From assembly GCF_022919075.1 (NCBI RefSeq), contig NZ_CP095078.1, positions 744,001-808,000 of the forward strand: 64,000 nt of DNA, written 5' to 3'. The position numbers and the translations under genes are program-made. Below the pieces are notes generated by a model. The model was given only the letters and a program-made list of their open reading frames with translations. It was not told the origin of the DNA and ran no database searches. This DNA comes from Nocardioides sp. W7. Lineage in GTDB: Bacteria; Actinomycetota; Actinomycetes; Propionibacteriales; Nocardioidaceae. This document shows, piece after piece, positions 16,821 to 25,157 of the stretch. Position 1 is the first letter of the stretch. Each line of letters begins with the position of its first letter.

Positions 16821-17702
16821 ATGAGCAACGTTCTCGTCACCGGCGCCACGGGCTTCGTCGGCAAGCGCCTGGTGCCCGTCCTCGTCGAGCAGGGCCACCA
16901 CGTGAAGGCGATGACCCGCCACCCCGAGACGTACGACGCCCCGGGCGAGCCGGTCTTCGGCGACGTGCACGATCCGGGCACGCTCGCCGAGGCGCTCACC
17001 GACGTCGACGTGGCGGTCTACCTGGTGCACTCGCTCGGCGACGACGACTTCGAGCGCAAGGACGCCGAGGCCGCCCGCGGCTTCGGGCTGGCCGCTGCGG
17101 CAGCCGGGATCAAGCAGATCGTCTACCTCGGCGGGCTCGGCAAGGACGGCGAGGACCTGTCGGCCCACCTGCGCTCGCGGCGCGAGGTCGAGGAGCTGCT
17201 CGGCTCCTCGGGCATCCCGGTGACCGTGCTGCGCGCGGCGATCGTGGTCGGGGCCGGCGGCATCTCGTGGGAGATGACCCGTCAGCTGGTGAAGAACCTG
17301 CCGGCGATGGTGGTGCCGAAGTGGGCGGCCACCCGCACGCAGCCGATCGCCGTCGACGACGTGACCCGCTACCTGGCCGGCGTGATCGGCAACGACCAGG
17401 CCGTGGGCCGGGTCTTCGAGGTCGGCGGCGCGGACCAGCTGAGCTACCTGGAGATGCTCCAGCAGGCGTCCGAGGTGATGACCGGCCGCAAGGTGCCGAT
17501 CATCAAGGTGCCGGTGCTGACGCCGCAGCTGTCGTCGTACTGGATCTCGTTCATCACCAGCGTCGACGTCACCACCGGCCGCAACCTGATCGACTCGATG
17601 GGCACCGAGGTGATCCAGACCGAGTTCGCGATCCGGGACGTGGTGCCCGGTGAGCCGCTGACCTACGTCGAGGCGGTGGAGCGGGCGCTGGCGGAGGGGT
17701 GA
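16821..17702 (+). CDS. NAD(P)-binding protein, atypical SDR (NmrA/complex I assembly-like)
   Basis: A 293-residue extended Rossmann-fold protein. The cofactor motif VTGATGFVGKRL is at residues 5-16; YLGGLG near 105 replaces the usual Tyr-Lys catalytic pair, as in NmrA-like and NAD-dependent epimerase-like proteins. PIAVDDVTRYL near 175 is a family marker. The function is likely NAD(P) sensing or reduction of an unknown substrate. It follows merR by 35 bp on the same strand and converges on the CPBP gene, with a long inverted repeat between. Confidence 0.75.
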   Translation: MSNVLVTGATGFVGKRLVPVLVEQGHHVKAMTRHPETYDAPGEPVFGDVHDPGTLAEALTDVDVAVYLVHSLGDDDFERKDAEAARGFGLAAAAAGIKQIVYLGGLGKDGEDLSAHLRSRREVEELLGSSGIPVTVLRAAIVVGAGGISWEMTRQLVKNLPAMVVPKWAATRTQPIAVDDVTRYLAGVIGNDQAVGRVFEVGGADQLSYLEMLQQASEVMTGRKVPIIKVPVLTPQLSSYWISFITSVDVTTGRNLIDSMGTEVIQTEFAIRDVVPGEPLTYVEAVERALAEG

Positions 17703-17730
17703 GTGCTCGGGGGCGGTCTCAGGAGCCCCA

Positions 17731-17818
17731 GGTTCGTCACGGTATGCAGGCCAGTTCGCACTCCCCATGGTGGGTACGCCGTGGGAGGGGCAAGCTCGTC
17801 TGCATACCGTGATGAACC
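17731..17818. repeat. 88-bp inverted repeat between convergent genes
   Basis: GGTTCGTCACGGTATGCAG (17731-17749) pairs with 17800-17818 with one mismatch over 19 bp. The inner 50 bp also pair partly (CACTCCCC with GGGAGGGG-type sequence). It lies between two gene ends, so it may be a bidirectional terminator, but it is long for one and could be a dispersed palindromic element. Confidence 0.6.
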
Positions 17819-17832
17819 CGCGGCCGCCCGAC

Positions 17833-18528
17833 CTACCCCACGATCAGCGGCAGCACCAGCAGCATGGCCAGCGACCAGGTCACGTGGGTGAGGATCGGGG
17901 CCAGGATGCCGCCGGAGGCGCGCCGCTCGAGGCCGACGACCACGCCGAGCAGCACGGCGGCGAAGGACAGCATCAGGTTGCCGGTGGCGAGGGTGGCGAT
18001 CGGGTAGGCGACGCTCGTCCAGAGCACCGGCCGCCGCGGGATGGCGGCGTACGCCGCACCTCGGAAGAACAGCTCCTCGGCGATCCCGTTGACCAGGGTG
18101 ATCCCGACCAGGAGCGGCAGCGAGCCCTGGTCGGCGTAGTCGAGTACGGCGGTGACCTGGTCGTCAAGGAACGGGATCTCGCGGACCAGCAGGGCGCCGG
18201 CGACGAAGACCGCGCCGAGCGCGAGACCGACCGCGATCGGCGTCGCCCACGGTCGGACCAGCCGGTCGCGGCGGGCGATGCGGCCCAGGTGGAGCGGACC
18301 GGACGCGAAGGCGCCGACGGTCCACACCCCGGCCAGCAGCAGGGTCGCGAGGTAGAACCACGCGCTGCCCGGCTCGATCCGCAGCGAGAGGCCGAGGACG
18401 GCCGCGCCGAGAACGACGAACCCGGCCGTCACGACCTGGCGCCGCCTGAGGATCTCAGGCGGCTCGCGGTGATCGCGCGGGACGACGTCCCACAGCGATC
18501 TCCGCATCCAGGCGACGACCGGGCTCAT
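17833..18528 (-). CDS. CPBP family intramembrane protease
   Basis: A 231-residue membrane protein of the CPBP (Abi/Rce1-like) family. Hydrophobic segments lie at about 35-50, 57-75, 95-115, 135-150, 165-200 and 205-230. The catalytic EExxxR motif appears as NGIAEELFFRGA near residue 150, and HVTWS near 215 supplies the late His. These proteases cleave prenylated or other membrane proteins and often act in bacteriocin self-immunity or maturation; no target is visible nearby. Confidence 0.85.
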   Translation of the reverse strand: MSPVVAWMRRSLWDVVPRDHREPPEILRRRQVVTAGFVVLGAAVLGLSLRIEPGSAWFYLATLLLAGVWTVGAFASGPLHLGRIARRDRLVRPWATPIAVGLALGAVFVAGALLVREIPFLDDQVTAVLDYADQGSLPLLVGITLVNGIAEELFFRGAAYAAIPRRPVLWTSVAYPIATLATGNLMLSFAAVLLGVVVGLERRASGGILAPILTHVTWSLAMLLVLPLIVG

Positions 18529-18539
18529 GCGCTCCGAGG

Positions 18540-20018
18540 TTAGCGACGACCCGAAGAGAAGGACGACGCGCTGTGGCGCGAGCCACCGGAGGCAGCCGCG
18601 CCCGCGGACGAAGCGCGCTTGGCCGCGGGCTTGCGGGACTGACCGCCCGCGGACTGGCCGCCGGAGGACTGGCCGCCCGACTGGCGACCCTGGCCGCCGC
18701 CCTGACCGCTGCCACCGCCACTGCCGCCGCGACGGCGGTTGCGACCGCCACCGGCGGGACCGCCTCCACCGGGGCCGCCGCCGGGGCGGGACTGCTTCGG
18801 CTGGCGGGCCTGCTCGGGGACCTCGATCTCGATGCCACCGACGACCACGACCCGCTCGCCGGGGGCGAGCTGGGCGAGCATCGGGTGGCGCGGGCCGTCG
18901 ACCTTGGTGATGGTCGGCTTGATGCCGGCCGCCCGGGTCAGGTCGCGCACGTCGCGCACCTGGTCCTCGGTCATCAGGGTGATGACGGTGCCCGCGGCAC
19001 CGGCGCGCGCCGTACGGCCCGAGCGGTGCAGGTAGGCCTTGTGCTCGGCCGGCGGGTCGGCGTGCACGACGAGCGCCACGTCGTCGACGTGGATGCCGCG
19101 CGCGGCGATGTCGGTCGCGACCAGGGTGCTGGCCTTGCCGGCGTGGAACGCGTCCATGTTGCGGGTGCGGGCGCCCTGGCTGAGGTTGCCGTGCAGCTCG
19201 ACGGCGGGGACGCCGTTCTTGTTCAGCTGGCGGGTCAGCGCCTTGGCACCGTGCTTGGTGCGGGTGAAGACCACGGTGCGACCGGGCGCGCTGGTCAGGT
19301 CGACCAGCACCGGCACCCGCTGGTCGCGGTGCACGTGCAGGACGTGGTGGTCCATCTTGGAGACCGGCGACTGCGCCGAGTCGGCCTCGTGGGTCGCCGG
19401 GTTGGTCAGGAACCGCTTGACCAGCACGTTGACGCCGTTGTCGAGGGTGGCCGAGAAGAGCATCCGCTGGCCCTCGCGGGGCGTGCGGTCCATGATCCGG
19501 CGCACGCCGGGCAGGAAGCCGAGGTCGGCCATGTGGTCGGCCTCGTCGAGGATGGTGATCTCGATCGCGCCGAGGTCGCAGTGACCCTGGCCGATCAGGT
19601 CCTCGAGCCGGCCGGGGCAGGCCAGCACGATGTCGGCACCCCGGCGCAGGGCCGCGACCTGGGGGTTCTGGCCGACGCCGCCGAAGACGGTCATGGTGGT
19701 CAGGTTGGCGGCCTTGGCCAGGGGCGCGAGCGCCTCCTGGATCTGGCCGACCAGCTCACGGGTCGGGGCCAGGATCAGCGCGCGGGGCCGCTTGGGCTGC
19801 GGACGCTTGTCGGAGGCCTGGAGCCGGGTCACGAGCGGCAGCAGGAACGCGTAGGTCTTGCCGGAGCCGGTGCGGCCGCGGCCGAGCACGTCGCGACCCG
19901 CGAGGGAGTCGGGAAGGGTCGCCGCCTGGATCGGCGACGGGATGGTGATGTCGCGCTCCTTGAGGAGGGCGACGAGGGAATTGGGCACGCCGAGAGCGGC
20001 GAAGGACTGCGAAGACAA
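18540..20018 (-). CDS. DEAD-box ATP-dependent RNA helicase
   Basis: A 492-residue DEAD-box helicase that unwinds RNA in ribosome assembly or cold adaptation. It shows IPSPIQAATLPDSLAGRDVLG (Q motif), GRTGSGKT (I), APTRELVGQ (Ia), ILDEADHM (II, DEAD), FSATL (III), ATDIAARGIHV (V) and HRSGRTARAG (VI). The last 90 residues are Gly/Arg/Ser-rich (GGG and SGGQ repeats), a flexible RNA-binding tail. The start is uncertain: TTG at 20018 gives the family-like N terminus MSSQSFAALGVP. The upstream ATG at 20180 would put a terminator hairpin inside the gene and is unlikely. Confidence 0.88.
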   Translation of the reverse strand: MSSQSFAALGVPNSLVALLKERDITIPSPIQAATLPDSLAGRDVLGRGRTGSGKTYAFLLPLVTRLQASDKRPQPKRPRALILAPTRELVGQIQEALAPLAKAANLTTMTVFGGVGQNPQVAALRRGADIVLACPGRLEDLIGQGHCDLGAIEITILDEADHMADLGFLPGVRRIMDRTPREGQRMLFSATLDNGVNVLVKRFLTNPATHEADSAQSPVSKMDHHVLHVHRDQRVPVLVDLTSAPGRTVVFTRTKHGAKALTRQLNKNGVPAVELHGNLSQGARTRNMDAFHAGKASTLVATDIAARGIHVDDVALVVHADPPAEHKAYLHRSGRTARAGAAGTVITLMTEDQVRDVRDLTRAAGIKPTITKVDGPRHPMLAQLAPGERVVVVGGIEIEVPEQARQPKQSRPGGGPGGGGPAGGGRNRRRGGSGGGSGQGGGQGRQSGGQSSGGQSAGGQSRKPAAKRASSAGAAASGGSRHSASSFSSGRR

Positions 20019-20118
20019 GAGGGAGTCACTAACTGTGGCGGTGTGTCTCGCCAGAAGAAGCGCGACCTGTCGATGAGGACAGAGAGTGTCGCGAGACGGG
20101 CCCGAGGCAAGACTGGAC

Positions 20119-20150
20119 GGGCCGCACCCCCAACTATAGGGGTGCGGCCC
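20119..20150 (-). terminator. Terminator after csbD
   Basis: A perfect 12-bp stem, GGGCCGCACCCC with its reverse complement, and an 8-bp A/T-rich loop. It lies 34 bp past the csbD stop and upstream of the helicase start; the helicase mRNA leader begins after it. Confidence 0.75.
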
Positions 20151-20183
20151 GACAGACCCCGCATCCTGGCGGGGTGACATGCG

Positions 20184-20378
20184 CTACTTCGTGAACCCGT
20201 CCTTCAGGTCCTTCGCAGCATCCTTCACGTGCTCGCCGGCCTGCTTGGCCTTGCCGGACGTCTGGTCGGCGTGACCCTCCGCCTCGAGCTGCGGGTCGTC
20301 GGTCGCCTTGCCGGCGTGCTCCTTGCCCTGGCCCTTGACCTCCTCTGCCTTGTTCTTGGCCTTGTCCACGAAGCTCAT
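20184..20378 (-). CDS. CsbD family stress protein
   Basis: A 64-residue, charged, mostly helical protein of the CsbD family (MSFVDKAKNKAEEVKGQGKE, then DDPQLEAEGHADQTSGKAKQ). CsbD-like proteins are abundant in general stress and stationary phase and lack a known activity. The Lys/Glu/Ala repeats suggest an unstructured hydrophilin. The gene stands alone with its own terminator. Confidence 0.9.
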   Translation of the reverse strand: MSFVDKAKNKAEEVKGQGKEHAGKATDDPQLEAEGHADQTSGKAKQAGEHVKDAAKDLKDGFTK

Positions 20379-20434
20379 CGCGTCCTCCTCGGTCGGTTGT
20401 CGCTCCGGTAACCGATCGGGCTCGGAGCGAACCC

Positions 20435-21868
20435 TCAGTCGAAGGCCAGCACCCCGTCGTCGATCCGGTCCTTGCGGATGGTCCGGACGTCGGTGAGGTA
20501 GTTCTGCTTCAGCATCCACGGCGCCCGGTCGCCCTGCTTGGGCAGTCCGTCGAGCGCGCGCAGGACGTAGCCGGACCGGAAGTCCATGAACGGCCGCTCC
20601 TCGACCGACGGGTCCTTGCGGGGTACGACGCTGCGCAGGCCGTGCGTGTCGAGGTGGCTCAGCAGGCGGACGACGTACTCGCTGACGAGGTCGGCCTTCA
20701 GGGTCCAGGACGCGTTGGTGTAGCCGATCGTGTAGACGAAGTTCGGCACCCCGCTGAGCATCAGCGCCTTGTAGGCCATCGTGTCGCTGAGCTCGACCTT
20801 CCGGCCGTCGACCTCGAGGTCGATGTTGCCGAAGGGCAGCAGCTTCAGCCCGGTGGCCGTCACGATCAGGTCGGCCTCGAGCTCCGCCCCGGAGGTGAGC
20901 CGGATGCCGGTCTCGGTGAAGGTCTCGACGGTGTCGGTGACCACCGAGGCGGTGCCCCGACGCAACGCCTTGAACAGGTCGCCGTCGGGGACGAAGCAGA
21001 CCCGCTGGTCCCAGGGGTCGTACGACGGCCGGAAGTGCCGGTCGACGTCGACGTGCCCGTCGAGCTGGCGGTGCAGCGCCTTCGCGATCACGCCCTTGAC
21101 CAGGCCCGGGCTGCGGCGGGAGAGCTGGTAGAAGCCGCTCGCGACCAGGATGTTCTTCCACCGCACGACGGGATAGCGCAGCCGCAGCGGCAGCCGCGCC
21201 AGCCGGGTGGCGAACGGGTCCCTGCCCGGCCGGGAGAGGACGTACGTCGGCGAGCGCTGCAGCATCGTGACGTGCTCGGCGGTGCCGGCCATCGCGGTCA
21301 CCAGGGTGATCGCCGTGGCGCCGCTGCCGATCACGACGACCTTCTTGCCGGTGTGGTCGTAGTCCTCGGGCCAGTGCTGGGGGTGGACGACGTCGCCGCG
21401 GAAGTCGTCCTGACCCGGGAAGACCGGCGCGTGCCCCGTCTCGTAGTCGTAGTAGCCGGTGCAGGCGTGCAGGAAGCTCGCCGTGATCGGCTCGCGGCCC
21501 TCGATCTCCACCGTCCAGCGGGCGGTGGAGGAGTCCCAGTTGGCGCGGGTCACCCGGTGGTCGTAGCGGATCAGCTCGTCGACGCCGTACTCCCGCGCGA
21601 CCGTGCGGACGTAGTCGAGGATCAGCGGCCCGTCGGCGAGGGCGGTGTCGCCGGGCCAGGGGCGCCAGCGGTAGCCGAAGGTGAACATGTCGGAGTCGCT
21701 GCGGATGCCCGGGTAGCGGAACAGGTCCCAGGTGCCGCCGCTGACGGCGCGCCCCTCGAGTACGGCGATGCTCCGGTCGGGATGGTGCTCGCGCAGTTGG
21801 CAGGCGGCCCCGATGCCGGAGAGTCCGGCCCCGATGATCAGGACGTCCAGGTGCTCGGGAGTCGGCAT
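20435..21868 (-). CDS. Flavin-containing (Baeyer-Villiger type) monooxygenase
   Basis: A 477-residue FAD/NADPH monooxygenase close in layout to EthA. The FAD motif GAGLSGIGAA is at residues 13-22, the Baeyer-Villiger fingerprint FRGDVVHPQHWP near 155 fits FxGxxxHxxxW[PD], and the NADPH motif GSGATAITL is near 183. It converts ketones to esters or oxidises sulphur or nitrogen drugs; in mycobacteria EthA activates ethionamide. The gene stands alone, divergent from nothing, with an AT-rich patch (21885-21905) as its likely promoter. Confidence 0.88.
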   Translation of the reverse strand: MPTPEHLDVLIIGAGLSGIGAACQLREHHPDRSIAVLEGRAVSGGTWDLFRYPGIRSDSDMFTFGYRWRPWPGDTALADGPLILDYVRTVAREYGVDELIRYDHRVTRANWDSSTARWTVEIEGREPITASFLHACTGYYDYETGHAPVFPGQDDFRGDVVHPQHWPEDYDHTGKKVVVIGSGATAITLVTAMAGTAEHVTMLQRSPTYVLSRPGRDPFATRLARLPLRLRYPVVRWKNILVASGFYQLSRRSPGLVKGVIAKALHRQLDGHVDVDRHFRPSYDPWDQRVCFVPDGDLFKALRRGTASVVTDTVETFTETGIRLTSGAELEADLIVTATGLKLLPFGNIDLEVDGRKVELSDTMAYKALMLSGVPNFVYTIGYTNASWTLKADLVSEYVVRLLSHLDTHGLRSVVPRKDPSVEERPFMDFRSGYVLRALDGLPKQGDRAPWMLKQNYLTDVRTIRKDRIDDGVLAFD

Positions 21869-21913
21869 GGATTCGAGCCTAGCCCGTCTATTGACGAATA
21901 TTCAATAGCCTCG

Positions 21914-22645
21914 TCAGCGCGCGTACAGCTCCACGAACCGGGTCAAGAGCCGGGTCGGCTCGCTGACGCTGGCCGCGCGGGCCCGGGCCACCAGGGTCGC
22001 GGCGTCGGGCGGGTCGAAGTAGCCGTGGTGGCGGTAGACCTCGATCCGTGTGCAGATCCCCTCGACGTCGAGCTCGGGGTGGAACTGGGTGGCGTAGACG
22101 TGGCTGCCGATCCGGAACGCCTGCACCGGGCACCCCGCGCTGCTCGCCAGCAGCACCGCCCCCTCGGGCAGCCGGCTGACCGCCTCCTTGTGACCGAGGA
22201 AGGCGTCGAAGCGGTCCGACAGCACGCCCGTCAGCGGATCCTCGCGGCCGGCGTCGGTGAGGGTGACGCTCACCGCGCCGATCGGCTCGGCGTAGGTCCG
22301 GTCGACCACGCCGCCCCGGAGGACGCCCAGGGTGCCGATGCCGTAGCAGGCGCCGAGAAACGGGAAGTCGCGCGCGACCACCTGCTCGGCCAGGCCGCGC
22401 AGCTCGGTCTCGACCCGGTGCTGAGCCGGGCTCTTGCGCTCCGGCGGGTCGCTGACGTTGAACGGCCCGCCGCCGAGCACGATCCCCGACCAGTCCGCGA
22501 GGTCCACCTCGTCCAGCGGGTCGCGCTCGAGGCGGATCCGGCGTACGGCGCGCTCGTCGAGGCCGCTGAAGCGCAGGACGGCGTCGTACTCACCGTCGGC
22601 GGCGAGGTCCTCGGCGCGGGTGCCGAGGAAGAGGAACGGCTTCAC
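21914..22645 (-). CDS. Class I glutamine amidotransferase-like protein
   Basis: A 243-residue GATase1 protein like free-standing GMP-synthase-type amidotransferases. The nucleophile Cys is in FLGACYGIGTLG near residue 100 and the catalytic His in TQFHPELDVEG near 185, with Glu two residues on. LGGGPFNVSD near 57 is typical of this actinobacterial glutamine amidotransferase group. GTG at 22645 lies 7 bp after the stop of the racemase gene. The amide acceptor is unknown. Confidence 0.82.
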   Translation of the reverse strand: MKPFLFLGTRAEDLAADGEYDAVLRFSGLDERAVRRIRLERDPLDEVDLADWSGIVLGGGPFNVSDPPERKSPAQHRVETELRGLAEQVVARDFPFLGACYGIGTLGVLRGGVVDRTYAEPIGAVSVTLTDAGREDPLTGVLSDRFDAFLGHKEAVSRLPEGAVLLASSAGCPVQAFRIGSHVYATQFHPELDVEGICTRIEVYRHHGYFDPPDAATLVARARAASVSEPTRLLTRFVELYAR

Positions 22646-22652
22646 CGCCCCA

Positions 22653-23810
22653 TCATGTCTGTACGGCGACGCCCCGCTCGAGGAGGCCGTCGACGTCCGC
22701 GATGCCCCAGGCGGCGAGCGCCTCGCGGGTGTGGCTGCCCGGCGCCGGGGACGGCGGGGTGCTCAGCGTGGCCTCCGTGCGGGAGAAGCGCGGCGCGGGC
22801 ACCGGCTGCAGCAGGTCGTCCTTGGTGACGAAGGTGCCGCGCGCCTTCAGGTGCGGGTGCTCGGCCGCCTCGCTGATCGGGACGATGCCGGCCACGCACG
22901 CATCGGTGCCCTCGAACACCTCGACCCACTCCGCCTGGGTGCGGGCGCGGAAGGTGTCGGCGAAGAGGGTGCGCATCTCGTCGTACCGGTCGAGGTCGTA
23001 CTGGCCGGGCACGACGTCCTCGATGCCGAGGAGCTTGATGAACATCGCCCAGAACTGCGGCTCGAGCGCGCCGACCGACATGTGCCGGCCGTCGCTGGTC
23101 TCGTAGACGTCGTAGAACGGCGCGCCGCCGTCGAGCAGATTGGCCGCGCGCTCCTCCTTGAAGGTGCCCTCGCCGACGAACGCCGCCGTCATCGCGTTGA
23201 GGTGCGCGGTGCCGTCGACGATCGCCGCGTCGACGACCTGCCCCCGGCCGCTGACCTTCGCCTCGAGGAGGGCGGCGAGGATGCCGATGACGAGGTACGT
23301 CGAGCCGCCGCCGAAGTCACCGAGCAGGTTGGTCGGGAAGTGCGGCTTGGTCTTGTCCTGGCCGAGGCCGAAGAGCGCGCCGGTGATGGCGATGTAGTTC
23401 ATGTCGTGGCCGGCCGCGTGCGCCAGCGGACCGTGCTGGCCCCAGCCGGTCATCCGGCCGTAGACCAGGCGCGGGTTGACCTGCTCCAGGTCGGCCGGCC
23501 CGATGCCGAGCCGCTCGGCCACGCCGGGCCGCATTCCCTCGACCAGGACGTCGGCGTCGGCCACCAGGGTCCTGATCGTCGCGATCGCCTCGGGATCCTT
23601 GAGGTTGAGCGCGACGCTCGGTCGGCCGCGGTTGAGCAGGTTCTTCGCTCCCCCCGCGAGCATCTGCCCGCCCGGCCGCTCGACCCGGATCACGTCGGCC
23701 CCCAGGTCGGCCAGGATCATGCAGGCGTGCGGGCCCGGCCCGATCCCCGCGATCTCGACCACCCTCACGCCCTTGAGTGGACCCGTTCCCTGTCCCAGCT
23801 CGTACGTCAT
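22653..23810 (-). CDS. Alpha-methylacyl-CoA racemase (CaiB/BaiF family)
   Basis: A 385-residue class III CoA-transferase-family protein. GHDMNY (His135-Asp136) and GDFGGGS (Asp166) match the catalytic His and Asp of mycobacterial MCR, so it should epimerise 2-methylacyl-CoA, which lets (2R)-branched chains or sterol side chains enter beta-oxidation. RVERPGG near 45 and the C-terminal GSHTREAL segment are also family-like. A 17-bp perfect palindrome just upstream of the ATG is a likely operator. The amidotransferase follows after 7 bp. Confidence 0.88.
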   Translation of the reverse strand: MTYELGQGTGPLKGVRVVEIAGIGPGPHACMILADLGADVIRVERPGGQMLAGGAKNLLNRGRPSVALNLKDPEAIATIRTLVADADVLVEGMRPGVAERLGIGPADLEQVNPRLVYGRMTGWGQHGPLAHAAGHDMNYIAITGALFGLGQDKTKPHFPTNLLGDFGGGSTYLVIGILAALLEAKVSGRGQVVDAAIVDGTAHLNAMTAAFVGEGTFKEERAANLLDGGAPFYDVYETSDGRHMSVGALEPQFWAMFIKLLGIEDVVPGQYDLDRYDEMRTLFADTFRARTQAEWVEVFEGTDACVAGIVPISEAAEHPHLKARGTFVTKDDLLQPVPAPRFSRTEATLSTPPSPAPGSHTREALAAWGIADVDGLLERGVAVQT

Positions 23811-23821
23811 GGGGACGATGA

Positions 23822-23838
23822 TGACAGCGTTGCTGTCA
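23822..23838. promoter_or_regulatory. Palindromic operator upstream of the racemase
   Basis: TGACAGC-GTT-GCTGTCA, perfect 7-bp arms, 12 bp before the racemase ATG. The location suits a repressor site; which regulator binds is unknown. Confidence 0.55.
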
Positions 23839-23905
23839 CGTTTGAAGGGGGGTCTCGGTGGATGGGGTCGGGGCGGCGATCGGGTGGCAGGCGCCTGACG
23901 GGCGA

Positions 23906-23956
23906 GCGGTGAGTTGTCCACCGAATCGAGCCGGGAGGTGGTGGACCACTCACCGC
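23906..23956. repeat. Palindromic repeat H1, upstream of the nuclease-like gene
   Basis: GCGGTGAGTTGTCCACC (23906-23922) and GGTGGACCACTCACCGC (23940-23956) pair with one mismatch over 17 bp around a 17-bp loop. It shares its arm sequence with the four palindromes at 25021-25376, on the other side of the gene. Confidence 0.8.
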
Positions 23957-24053
23957 TGAATCCGGGCCAGCCAGCGCCCACAGGACGTCCTCGGGCACCC
24001 ACGATCCACAGACCAGCATCGACGCCGAGCACACGGACGGCGTACCGGCTGCG

Positions 24054-25028
24054 ATGGTCGACATGCGCCCGATCCCCGACCGTCTGCTGCACGGGCCCTT
24101 CACCCGCGCGAGCGCACACGACCTCAAGGTCAGCGATCGGATGCTGGAGGGCCGGCTGTTCGACCGCGTCCTGCCGCGCGTGTGGCGGCACCGCGACCAC
24201 GTCATGACCGACGAGGACTGGGTGACGGCGGCCAAACTCGCGCTGCCCGCGGGCGCCCATCTCACCGGCGTCACCCGCATCCAACAGCTCGGACTCGACT
24301 ACGGGCCCCGGCTGCCGGTCAGGTTCGTCGTCGAGGGCGACCTGCACCTGGCGTACCACGAGATCTTCCTGCACCGGACTGTCCGCCTGCCCCCGACCGA
24401 CGACGTCGGCGTCACCCCGACCGCTGCCTTCATCGCCTACTGCTCGCGCGCCCGGGTGATCGACGCGATCAAGGTCGGCGACTGGCTGCTGCACCACGGC
24501 CACACCACCGTCGAGCGGATCCGCGATCTCGCTCTCGCAGAGCTGTGGCGCCCGGGCGCGCACGAAGCGTTGTGGGCCCTCGACCACCTGGACGGACGCG
24601 CGCGTTCGCTCCCCGAGTCCGAGACCCGCGCCGTTCTCGTGTTCGCCGGGCTGCCGGCGCCCGAGGTCAACGTCGCCGTGGACGTGGGCGAGGACGTCGG
24701 GGTGATCGGCGACCTGTTGTACCGCCCGTACCGAGTGCTCGTCGAGTACGAAGGTCGGCAGCACCAGGAGGATCGCGACCAGTACAACTCCGACCTGGCG
24801 CGCTACGCCCTGCTGCGCGACGCGGCCGCCGACTACGGCTACGTCCAGGTCACCCACGAGAAGCTGCGACACGCGAAGACCCTCGTGGGCGAGGTCTATC
24901 GCGCCCTGCTGCGGCGTGGGTACGACGGACCGGCCCCGACGTTCGAGGGCGTCTGGCCACTGCTGTTCCTCCCGCTCTCCGCCGCCGTCGGTCCGCGGGA
25001 CCACCCGGTGGCCCCGACCGGGCGGTGA
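24054..25028 (+). CDS. AbiEi/DUF559-like protein with a PD-(D/E)XK-like C terminus
   Basis: A 324-residue protein. The N-terminal part (HDLKVSDRMLEGRLFDRVLP, then RVWRHRDHV) resembles the winged-helix of AbiEi-type type IV antitoxins. The C-terminal part (about 205-290) reads VGVIGDLLYRPYRVLVEYEG then RQHQEDRDQYNSDLARYALL, like DUF559/Vsr-type endonuclease domains, with Asp218 and Glu230 as metal-ligand candidates. No partner toxin gene is adjacent. ATG at 24054 or 24063. The stop codon lies inside repeat H2, and the gene is bracketed by five related palindromes, so it may travel with them. Function unknown; DNA binding or cleavage is plausible. Confidence 0.7.
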   Translation: MVDMRPIPDRLLHGPFTRASAHDLKVSDRMLEGRLFDRVLPRVWRHRDHVMTDEDWVTAAKLALPAGAHLTGVTRIQQLGLDYGPRLPVRFVVEGDLHLAYHEIFLHRTVRLPPTDDVGVTPTAAFIAYCSRARVIDAIKVGDWLLHHGHTTVERIRDLALAELWRPGAHEALWALDHLDGRARSLPESETRAVLVFAGLPAPEVNVAVDVGEDVGVIGDLLYRPYRVLVEYEGRQHQEDRDQYNSDLARYALLRDAAADYGYVQVTHEKLRHAKTLVGEVYRALLRRGYDGPAPTFEGVWPLLFLPLSAAVGPRDHPVAPTGR

Positions 25029-25157
25029 GCCATCCACCGATCCGGCGAGTGACTCGGTGGACAAGTCACCGCCCGATCGGCGAGTCGTGACGACTCGCCA
25101 AGGTGGCGGTGCGCAGTCCCCCGATTGCTTGCACCAAACGGTGGACCACTCACCGCC
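25021..25157. repeat. Palindrome pair H2-H3 (module copy 1)
   Basis: H2 (25021-25073) has arms GGCGGTGAGCCATCCACCGA and TCGGTGGACAAGTCACCGCC. H3 (25105-25157) has arms GGCGGTGCGCAGTCCCCCG and CGGTGGACCACTCACCGCC. Between them GGCGAGTCG-TGA-CGACTCGCC (25079-25099) is a perfect hairpin. The stop codon of the preceding gene is in H2. Confidence 0.8.

Noticed and set aside
20018..20180. Longer start for the RNA helicase at 20180
   Set aside because: It would place the csbD terminator hairpin and a Cys/Pro-rich non-family stretch in the protein.
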